A DNA stretch of 64,000 bases, taken from Antedon mediterranea. Its lineage: Eukaryota; Echinodermata; Crinoidea; Comatulida; Antedonidae. The DNA lies in assembly GCF_964355755.1 (NCBI RefSeq), contig NC_092680.1, forward strand, positions 13,305,001-13,369,000, in the 5' to 3' direction. Position numbers and translations under genes: made by a program. The notes below the pieces were generated by a model that saw nothing but the letters and a program-made list of their open reading frames with translations, made no database searches and was not told the DNA's origin. This document shows positions 38,201 to 50,200 of this stretch, piece by piece. How positions within the stretch are numbered: position 1 is the stretch's first letter; each line of letters begins with the position of its first letter.

Positions 38201-41200
38201 AATGTGTTTGTGTGTCCGTACGGCAATATTTGTTTGTCACTCGAGGAATTATGTCTTTAACGTCATTAGTTTGCCTTACGGGAGCGGAATTGTTCGTACG
38301 GCAACGTTTGTCTATTTTTGCCCTAATGGCCGCCCATATTATAATACTGTCACTCATTGAACTAATCAAATTTGTAACTGATTTGCAGGAAGGTGGTTTA
38401 TTTTAAAGTGCAAAAATTCATAAGAATAACTATTGTTTTGTGTACAGTCGTATTTTTATCTTTCTTTAGACCTTGGTAGGAAGGCTATAAATGCCACAAA
38501 CGTTGCTTATAATGCTGAAGTGACTACTCAGGGAGCCAAGACTATTATTGATACTGTGTCTGCAGGAATTATTGCAAGCACAGCAGTATTTCAAAAAGGA
38601 CTAAAAGATAAAAATGCAGGCGAAGTGTCTTTAGATGAGGCAGATAAAACAAGTATGTTCTTTCTCACTTAAATAGTGACTTTTAACTTTAGAGATATGG
38701 TGCATCAAGTTAAATACGTTTCAGATTGTCAAGTTTGTTTTAATTTATATCATTTTCTTTCAGTTGGGTCTTGGCTCTTTATAAAACTTTTGAGGGCCCT
38801 GTGACACATTAAAATCACAATTGTTTCTATTAGTATTGATTATCATGCATCTGGAAAATCAGAATTACAGCTACGTTATTGTGCACAAACCTGTTTATTA
38901 AATTAATTACTTTTTAGTTTCCCGACTTGAAGCTTCAATCCGCATTGCTCGTGAAAAAACAACTGCAATGGAATCAACAGTTACAGAGTTCAATGCCCTC
39001 AATGATGTAGTCATTGGAAAGTTTGCAATGTTGAAAGAACAGATTCGAAAAGCTAGACTTGTCGCTTCAGATGTAAGTTTGATTTTTATTATTTTTAAAC
39101 CAGTATGTGCAAGCCAATGTTTGTGTAGAGTGAGAATGTAAAGTATAATGCAGAACAAAGTCAAAGTAACAATGTTTTACTGGTGCTATAACTTTCTTTC
39201 TCTTTGTTTCCATTCACATAGGTCATAAACATACATAAATAATCATAGTGGTGAACATGTTTGCTACCTTTTATGTCCTTTCTATATCACATTTTACTCA
39301 TTGTAGTGTTTATTGTCATACTGTACAAGGCCGTAGCGAGAGGTCAAAAACAGACGAAGCAATTGTGCTTTAAATATAATTATTAATAAAAATATGACGA
39401 TCTGTGCTGGGGAATTGGGATTGGTAGTGACAATTGTCTGCCTCATGCTGGATATGGCCTGTAATTCCTATTGTAGGTTTGTGTGTATTGATATTGACAA
39501 CTTTCTTTCTATGTATTGTTTAATGAATCTTTGAATTTTAGATTCGAGTTTCACTGAAATCTGGAGAAACTTGTTCACGGTCTTATAGACCTCTGGTGAC
39601 ATCATCATTCTTCAATACAATTGTTGTCAAGGTGTCGATTGAAGGTGGTAGCCATCTTATCTTCTACATGAATAATACTGAATCCGTAAGTTTACCTAAA
39701 ACGAATAATAGTTATTAATATTCTCCTGTTGTGTAGTCTGACTTCCAAAGTTTAAACTTAATACTAAAAGAATAAAACTTAAGCAACCTTTCTGTTTTTC
39801 AAGTTTTTCCAAAGCTTGCCAGTGTAAACCAGAATAACAAACTACAACAAACTGCAGGAAACTATTTTGCCAAAGTCAAACTATTTTGCTGAAATTTCAT
39901 TTTATTTAAAATCAAAAATGTACTAATCATAGCCTTTCATGTTTCATTTTTATACCAATGTTATTTTTTTTTAGTCGGACTTCCTATCTCTAGAGGTGTT
40001 AGACAGACAAGTTGTCTTAAAGTTTGACTTGGGTTCAGGATTTTTCCGCCTATCTCATCCAGCTTTATTACAAGATAATAAATGGTATAAAGTTGAAATT
40101 ACAAGGTATGGCTTATTTATCTTTTTAATTTTATGATTTCATTGTGCTGCTTTGATCAATTCTAAAATCAAATATGAAGCAAGAAATTCAAATAATTTAT
40201 AATGCTTTTAGCAGTGAGCTTGTTGTAGATGTTCTCTGAAGCTATTTCGGCTACATTTCTTTTTTCTTTTCCTATTTGGCAACATTGTTAATCATCATTG
40301 ATTTCATTGCTGTCATTGTCAGCATCATCATCACCATCATTGTCATCATCAACATCATCATCATCATCACCACTGTCATCATCATTATCATCATCATTAT
40401 CACTATCATCATCTTCATCATATTAACCATTATCATTTTTCCTCTTTCCTTATGTCTCAAACTATTACGATGTCTCTAATATTTTATGAACCAACCAATT
40501 AATTGATATACAATATTCATCAATCGCACATTATTTTGCTTTCTAGATCAGGGCGGCAGACGTTGCTGAATGTGAACGTAGTGAAAGATGCACAGGTTAC
40601 AGACACATCAGAAATTACGGAACCGAATGTAGCAGTAGAAGGTGAATCGAGTGGATCCAATACCGTTCTGACATTCAATGAGAACAGTAAATTCTTTGTA
40701 GCAGGACTACCTGATGGTGTATCTGTAAGTGTTGTGGCAAACCAATTTTTAAAATGAGGTCAAAGTGTAACATAATGTGAAATAAAATAGTCACACTACT
40801 TGTACCATTTCTGCCAGTTCATAAAGGCAAGACAATTTTGTGTTATTTATTTCCTTTAATATTCATTTTGAGTTGAACGGATATATATATCCTTTACTTG
40901 CACTGATGAAGGGCTAGTGTTGCCCGAAAGCTCGGCTAACTTTTCTGGCTGTTTTATATTATTGTTTTGATTTAGCTTTTCGCTTTTTTTTTTGTATCTC
41001 CATTGAGATTCAGTCACTGATACCCACAGCATTGTCATTTTTTCAGTATTTTGCCTTTGGATTTATGTATATATTCTTTAATATTTATTCTGGCAGAATT
41101 TGAATATTTGATATACTTCAACATTGTTAGCATGTTCTACTATTTCGTGTCATTCATTCCTGCTGTGGGGGCTTTGTGTGTCTTAAGTAAAAATCCCAGG

Positions 41201-44200
41201 TGTTACTTTAAAATATACACACACTAATTACCTTATTTGATATTACAGGATTCTCATCTACGAACAACATCGTTCAGCGGATGCTTGGATGTAATTAAGT
41301 TTGACAGTAACTTGATTGGACTACATAACTTCCTTACAACAACAAATAATTGCAGTTTATGTTCAAGAGCGTAAGTTGAATAAGTGAATTATTGACAAAG
41401 ATTAGCAATAATTAATTTTGAAACATTTTGTATTTTGTTGTACTTTACTAGGTTAATTGAACATATTTTTTAAACATCTTGTGTTGATTACACTTAACTG
41501 TACTGTCATTGGTTTTAATTACACTAATCGGTATTTTATTACTGATTATATTGAATATAAATTGTAATGCTGCTTATTTGATAAATGTGTGTGTATATAA
41601 ACTTGCAACAGCATGGATAAATATTGGTTTGATGCAAAACATTATTTAGACTTAATAGTTTATTGCTAAAGATTTGGGGGTTTTTTTTCACTTATAATAA
41701 TAATCTGAATATTTTGAAGCGCTCTTTACCAAAACAGTGCTTGCAATAAAAAAAGGTGGTGTTTAAGAACAGATTTAAACTTTTTCAACGTAGAATATTA
41801 CATATACAATAAGGTAATGGATTCCAAAGGAAAGGTACAGTGGCAAAAAATGCCCTGTGGGAAGTAGAATTTGCCTAGTTTGTTTTAGGCACTTGTAGGA
41901 TTCTGTATCAGTGGATGAACGGAGACAACGGCTAGGTTGATAAGGTCTTAAACCTTGTCTACACTATCAAACCTAATGTTACAAAAAATGTAATGTGCCC
42001 ATGGACATGATGATGTCATTGCACTATCACTAAAATTTGGGCATAGCACTACCATATTTTGACTATTGGCACTTCTGTAAATAAGACCACCTTCACAAGT
42101 GAATATGATGTACTGTACATAAAACAGTCCAAACCAAACCAACATATTTATTTTATAGTCTAGCATATTTGATTATTTATTATTATATAATTTTAAAAAA
42201 TAAAATTATTATAAATATTATTATACAGTTATATATACTTTGATTGTTTTAGTCCTGAGGAACTCATTACTACAAATGAATACAGTTTTCAAGGAACAGG
42301 GTATGTTGTACTGCAACAGAAGGAGAATGTCAATAACTTCAAACTGGACATCAAAACATACGCCGAGAATGGCCTTATATCTTTCGCAGCTTCAGATGAT
42401 CAGGTTGGTATATTTAGTTCTTGTTCACACGTGACACAAAGTAAGGTTTGGTTTACACACTAGATTTATTGTTACGTAATTTTCATTTTGCAGTTTTGTG
42501 TGTTTTGTCTAGATGTTGGTAGTTTTTTTTAGGTTATTGATTTCCTTTAGTTGTACATGAGCACTTTGGTGGATATATGCGCTTAACAAATTATTATTCT
42601 AAATTACTAATGGTTTGTTTACCAGGTAGTTATTTCAACAGTTATACCACCATGAGCCTTATGGTATTACTATGTCAACTTTCTTTTTTACGGTAGCATG
42701 CAGTTTCATAAAATCTATGTCATATTTTAAATTTCAGCAATCTTTTACATCACTTGAATTGATTGATGGAAAGGTTGTTCTCAAGTTTAACTTTGGTACT
42801 GAGACCTTTAAGATCCTATTTGATAAAAAGGTAAATGATGGAGAATGGCATTCAATCTTCAGTAAATGGAACGGAGAAAGGGGTGAGTAAAGCCAAATTG
42901 AATTTAGCTCAAAGTACTAATAACTGTTTTCCTTTTCCTCAGCAAGCAGTCATAATATGTCATCTGAATAGAAAGACAATGCAAAGGATAGTACAAACAT
43001 CTTAATGGCAGTCTGATTCTATATTCATCTCACTCTCTACATTGTTCTATTTACAGCACATTACTGAATCTACTATTTTACTAATATGACTTAATGTCAA
43101 GGGTTTAGCCTAGTCTGCAGGCATTGGTTCAAGCCTGCCTTATTGATTGTAACAAAGATACTTTATTCTTGTTGGATGAGTATAAACATGTTGGTCTGTT
43201 GGTCCCATGTACACACATACCATGTCTCCCAGTTTGATAATCAGGGTAGGTTTCACTACTGGCTCTCATGGGTCAGTAGAAAGCCTAATCAAAATGTTCG
43301 CATTCTCCGGTTCTACATGATGGTACAGTTTTATAAAGTTAGCAAAATTACAGTAAACAAAATTAATAAAAATCAATATAAAAAATGTTTGAAAGTAATT
43401 TTTATAAAATATGTACATTTTCTTTGCTGAATACAACTTTTAAAGATTAGTTTGTCCTTATTTGTACAATTCCTAATAATTACTCCATACATCAATTTGC
43501 GATATATATAATTAAATTCATTGCACGTGATATTGTGTGGTTTATCATGTGACATATTTTTCAGCTTTTGTGAATGTTGATGGTGAATACGAGTCGGTGA
43601 TGTTTCAAAAGCGCACTAAGGAAGGTGTTGAAACTAATGGCAGACTTTATTTTGGTGGATTAGACCTAATGTATCAGTTAAGGTAAATTTGGACCAATGA
43701 CACTACATTTTATATTCATTCAATGTACATAAGCACCACCTAACTAATCACAATTTCAGCCTGAAATATACCTTTTTGGAGCTGGAGCAGTAGGCCTAGC
43801 TAGCTAGCCTAATCTGCTCTAAATTAAGTTGAATAATAGAATAAATGGGACTCAAATAATAATGTTTCTTTCAAAGCTATAGTACATGTCATATTACAAT
43901 AAATATTTATGAAAATCATTAGTTTATGAAATATAGGGGTCTAAAAAATTATTTAAAAAATATTGTTTTTCATGATGCATATGATGCAAACAAATTTTGT
44001 CTTTGAAGTAAATGTGTACAACTTTTTGAATGTTGATGTTCTAGTAGAATCCTTGTGTGTAATGCCTCCCTACAAACTGGACAACATTTTATGTACAAGT
44101 TGGGTGGGGCTTATACCAGTGTCTGTACAGTACATATCAAGCATAGAAATACGCATAATAAATAAATAGATTAAGAAATAACAGAATGATAATGTTTTCT

Positions 44201-47200
44201 TCAATAGTGTGGATGTAATGCGCACCCCATTTCGGGGTTGCATGCGGAAACTCCAATTAAAACTTCAAGTGCTATCACTGCAGAATAGTGAAGAGTTTGC
44301 AGGTTTTCGCGTAGGGTGTGTCAAACAGGTAGGTCTTTTAATTTTTAATTTTTATATTTATTCACTCATTTCCTTTATTTTGGATAGTACATCCCTATAC
44401 AAAACAAGAACAGAAAATATTTCACCAGGAAATTAACAATACCATCTTCCATAAAAACAACCTACGATATCCTAAAATATCAATTTGTACCAACGCTGAT
44501 TCAGGTTGGATTGTGGAAGAACATTAACTATGGTTTTAAACAGACTATTGAAACTGTCATGAACTATGAATAGAGTTCCTCCAATATTTATAAAATTAGG
44601 GAATATGTTATTTTTAATAAAGATTATGCTTGTATGTACTAGGGTATAGTATATATTTGTTATTGTATTATATTTTGATATATATATATATATATATATA
44701 TGATGTCATCTTTATCATAACAATAGCCGTCAAGAACAGTGAGTTTTCAAGGAGATGGCTACCTTGAAATGGAAGGTATCAATCTGCCTTCAGATGCTAA
44801 CATTACACTCGCCTTCTCAACTTTCCAAGAAAATGCCTTGTTGTTGCTTGGCATTAACAAACCAAGTCGCAAGAGAAGAAATAATGTTGACAACACACAG
44901 GTAATCATTTTTTAGCTGAAATTGACTTGTTGTACCAATATATTGTCTGAGGTATCATGCAAATGCATATTATTTGCAAGAGCCGATCAGAAAGCAGATT
45001 GTGTAGGTTTTTTAAACATGTATTTATTTACATGTACATATTTATTCCTTGATGTTATGTCTTTGATATGTGTATATGGTTTTGAAAACAATGCCACATA
45101 GGCACATCCACACATTATGTAAAAGTGGTATGTATATGTGGTAACTGATAAATACAATATGCAATATAATCTACAATTATCAAAAGAGATAAAATGGCCC
45201 ATGGATATCTAATTCCTACTACTTCCTGTATAAACCAGTATAATAGAAGATAACATTATCACTTATTACCCTTGGCTAATGCTAAATTAATAAAACATCA
45301 AAGAATAAGGTTTCAAAAAGAGAAGTGTTGATGAATGACATCATCATGATGAACAATAACAATTATTCATACACTTTCATGTGCTTTGAACTTATGCTGT
45401 ATCATAACGGCTTGAACAATTTGAACCAACCTTGAGAAAGGAAACATTTTACAGTTTTTAAAAATATTGTTATCAGTGGAGTAACAGCTATGAGCGCTCA
45501 CTGGCTAAACCCAGCGGCCTTTGAGATTATGGGGGTCCCTGAGCAGTGCCCAGAGGGGAAAAAAAGGCATTTAAATATGTCTAAAATAAGGCTGAAAATG
45601 CCTGAAACCTCCAGCGTAGGAGGGTTACTAAGGTTTCCTAAAACAGATGCCTCTGCATTACATCACTGATTGTTATGGTCTCATTGTTTTTTGTTCATTA
45701 GAGTGGTTACTCAATCTACTTGAGTGGTGGCCATATTGAAGTTGCAATGAATGCAGGCTCTGGAGAACGTGTTGTAAAAACAAAAAAGGCAAATGGCATG
45801 TTTAACGATGGCAAACCACATGTTGTTATTGTTGAGAAAGCTGGAAAAAAGTAAGTGTATAATAATAAACCTGATAATTTACCATCGTGTTCTGTAACTA
45901 AGGTTGTTACATAATTTTTCGATTTACAGTGTAAACTTCCCTTGTTTGTAAACATTATCAAAAGTCATAAATATATATAAACTTTTTGAAGGTCAGTTCT
46001 TTTATAAGTAAATCTCACAGAGTGTGCTGTTTTTGGCCGTTTTAGGTTTCCCTAAATGCAGTATACAGTAGCTTGGATAGTTCAGGACGTTGCTTTTCAC
46101 TTGTTATCAAGTATGACAAACATACATACATGTAGCAATTTTTTACCACAGAACGTCATTCTAACAGTGCTGAGCCACGAAAAATAAAGTGGTGAGGGAA
46201 CGGGGAATAAACGGGAATAATCTGTGTGCTAGCCACAGGGTTGTCAAAGGCTCTCTGTGAAAAAGTGGTCAGGTTGACATCTTACAAACCATACTAGCTA
46301 CGGCCCTATCCAATATGAGTCATTATTTGTCATTTGCCTATTGTATAGAATCAAATTGTATGTAGACGACATTGCTGCACCAAAAAGCCGCAGGTTGCTT
46401 GGTACAGATGAGAAAGTGGTTGTGACATCAATATTTATAGGTGGAGTTCCTTCTGAGCAAACCTCACCAGCACCACCTCTATCAGGCTGCATCCAGAATC
46501 TTGCAATAAGCGATAATGTTAAAATTGATAGGTAAAGTACACTATTTAAAGTTTACTTTTTGATTAAATGTTATTAAACTTGGACATGCTATGCTATATG
46601 TTTTGCACAAATGTGATAATTAAATGTTGTTTTCATGTTTGACAAGTACATGATTGGTGTATATGTTCTGCGTGGTTCTAGGACACCTACCCCCTAGACA
46701 GTTACCCCCCGGATGTTTACCACCCGGACAACTACCCCCTTAGGACAACTACCCCCTTAGGACAACTACCCCCTTAGGATAACAACCACCCCCTTAGGAC
46801 AACCACCCCCTTAGGATAACTACCCCCCGGTCAACTACCCCCCCCCCCCCCCCCCCCATCCAAAAGTAGACAAATATATAGGACCGGTTTCTGTAAAAAT
46901 GAAATCATCTGTTTTTAACGGGTGTTTCGAAACTAGAGACCCGAGACCAGAGACTGACACGAGACCCAATACGAAAAGGGAGCCCTATATTTGGGTCTCC
47001 CTTTTCGTATATTAGGGTATCCCTTTTCGTATAGTGTGGTCTCTCTTTTCGTATAGTGGGGTCTCCCTTTTCTTATAGTGGGTCTCCCTTTTCGTATATT
47101 TAGGTCTCCCATTTCGTATATTTGGGTCTCCCTTTTCGTATATTTGGTCTCCCTTTTCGTATATTTAGGTCTCCCTTTTCGTATATTAGGGTCTCCCTTT

Positions 47201-50200
47201 TCGTATAGTGGGGTCTCCCTTTTCGTATAGTGGGGTCTCTCTTTTTGTACATGGGTCTCCCTTTTCGTATATTTAGGTCTCCCTTTTCGTATTGGGTCTC
47301 GGGTCTCTAGTTTCGAAACACCCGTTTTTAACCGATTATTCTGTTTAACAGCACGCTAGACCCTAGATGTGCTAGATTTAAAGTACCGTATTTATTGAAA
47401 AAACGGCCTGGGCTGTTTATTGTTCAGGTGGTTTTTAGGTGGACATTTATTGGAAGAAAGTTGTTTATTCAATGGGAGGGGGTATAATCTAATGGAAATA
47501 GACGCCGATTATTCCATATGATGTGTCATGGGAGTGACATGGTCATAGTTTATTTGAGGGGAATTTATTTAAAGATCGCCGTTTATTCGGTGAGTGAACA
47601 TTAAGGTCAAATATCAAAAGTGATATTATTCTTCAAGTGTACAAAAATACAAATGACAAATTTGAGACAAAAATTAATTCTTTTAAGACCAGTGGTTATC
47701 GAAGCATTGTCCTGACGCAAAAATTATTATTATTATTAGCGAACCCAGTCTTTACAGTAAATACAGGGAGTACTATATAATACGTTCGACTATCCTATGA
47801 TCATGTGTGACAATCTTCAGTTTATACCAGGCTATATTTATGTTCAATCTTTTACTTTTGTTTACAATAATGAATAGTAATTCGTCAAAGTAACGAATTA
47901 AAATATAGTTATTAATTCCTATTATACGCTGTTGCAGAGTCAGGTTGTTGAATGGTCTGGGTGGTAGTTGTCAGTCCGGGGGGTAGTTGTTCTAAAGGGA
48001 TAGCTTTCTGGGTGGTAGTTGTCCAGGGGTTAGTTGTCCTACGGAGGTAGTTGTCCTAAAAGATTATTTGCCCTCGGAGTATTGTCCAGGTCCAGGAGGT
48101 AGTTGTCCTACGGGGAGTATTGTGTCAGAGGCAGTTGTCCGCGGGGTAATTACCCGGGGTGGGGGGTAATTCTCCGGGGGTAATTGTTCCTAGGGGGTAT
48201 TGTCCGGGGGTAGTTGTCCAGGGGTTAGTTGTCCTACGGAGGTAGTTGTCCTAAAAGATTATTTGCCCTCGGAGTATTGTCCAGGAAGTAGTTATTCTAC
48301 GGGGAGTATTGTTTCAGAGGTAGTTGTCCGCGGGGTAATTATCCAGGGGGGGGGGGGTTGTAATTGTCCGGGGGGTAATTGTTCCTAGGGGGTAATTGTC
48401 CCGGGGGTAGTTGTCCTAAGGGGGTAGTTGTCCGGGGGTATTTGTCTGGGGGGTAGTTGTCCTAAAGGGGTAGTTGTCCTAAGGGGGTAGTGGTCCAGGT
48501 GGTGGTTGTCCGGGGGGTAGTTTTCCGGGGGTAAATGTCCAGGGGGTGAATATCCGGATACGGTTCTGCGTGTGTTTGTAGAGGTTAAACAGATGATTGG
48601 TGTATATATGTTCTGCATGTGTTCATAGAGATATCATAGATAATGTTAACATTATGATAGTAAATAACACCAATAATATCTAAAAACGCTATTGTTCTCA
48701 GGCAATCGACCATGTGCATGTTTTAATCAATCTTATTTTGGTTTTTCTTATTTTATCTTATTACAACAATATTTTTTAAAAATCATTTCGATGTTAATTT
48801 TTTTTTTTTTAGGCCTCCCATTGACTTTGCAAACTATCTTGGTTTTTCTGCCGCATATATTGATGTCTGTTCTGTCATAGCTGAACCTTCTATCTCGGAG
48901 GAAGCATCTGTGTCTTTTGTCACTCAAGTTATACCTGTCAACACACCAGGTAAAGTTTGAAAATTGCATTTTATGTAGGTAATACATTTGTTCTTTTGTA
49001 CATAATGTTCACAATAAATGATTTATAATAAGTATCACAGTCAAATAAGTACCTCAGTCAAATAAGTACCACAGTCATAAAAAATGTACCGCAGTCAACA
49101 TGTACCGCAGTCAACATGTACCGCAGTCAACATGTACCGCAGTCAAACATGTACCACAGTCAAATAAGTACCACAGTCAAATATGTACCGCAGTCAAATA
49201 AGTACCACAGTCATAAAAAATGTACCGCAGTCAACATGTACCGCAGTCAACATGTACGTACCGCAGTCAAATAAGTACCACAGCCAAATATGTACCGCAG
49301 TCAAATAAGTACCACAGTCAAACATGTACCGCAGTCAAATAAGTACCGCAGTATAATAAGGACCGCAGTTAAATAAGTACCACAGTCAAATATGTACCGC
49401 AGTCAATCATGTACCACAGTCAAATAAATAAGTACCGCACTTAAATAAGTACCGCAGTCTATTAAGTGGTATTAAGTAGTATTGCTCAATGTATTATATA
49501 ATCAAATAAAAATGACCTTCATTAATTATCTACATTTTACTGATGTTTTCTATTTTTAAATATGTATTAGTTTTGTAATGCAAGGTTAAAGTCATTAATG
49601 AATAGACATAACATTAGGTTTTGTGCGCCAGCCGGTATGGATACAAAATTAATGTATGACATACAATCAATTTGGTTTTGAACAGCTAATTTTATTCATT
49701 TTCATCAATTCTTTATTTCGTATTCAAATGTACATATACAGCATTACAGATACAAAACTGTTTAACTATAATTACATAATAATAAAACAATACAACAATA
49801 ATACAAAACACAAATGTGTAATGATATCTAAATTAAATAGTATTTTAGCTGATGAATCTCATATTCTCAACAATAATTTAGTACTTACAAGATCTAGAAG
49901 ATTAACAACAATTCCAGTTAAAACAAATAGACATAAATTTTCATTCTTACCTAGCGCTAGTATAGTCTACACAACAATGAGTTTGAAAGATTGGTCATTA
50001 GGTCTGTTGTATTTTATATTGCTTGATCAGTTGTTGTTGTTGTTGTTGTTACTGTTAGTTCCAAGTTGATCATGAATGTAAATATTATGTGTGATTGTTT
50101 TGCTTGTGTTTTTCTGCCAAGAAAACAATTATCATTATACTATGTATGAATGACGAATCTAAATCGAATCTGAATCTGAATCATGGACCACAAACTAAAT

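Noticed and set aside
40272-40479. Poly-Met and poly-Ile ORFs
   Set aside because: They arise from the CAT/ATC microsatellite.
48200-48618. Gly- and Pro-rich ORFs on both strands
   Set aside because: They are translations of the gggggtagttgtcc minisatellite.
49033-49467. CRISPR-like array
   Set aside because: Units are contiguous 17-mers without unique spacers, in a eukaryotic intron.
49656-50069. 137-codon ORF as an independent gene
   Set aside because: The second half resembles a LINE ORF C-terminus and it is followed by a LINE-like simple tail, so it was called a retroelement remnant.
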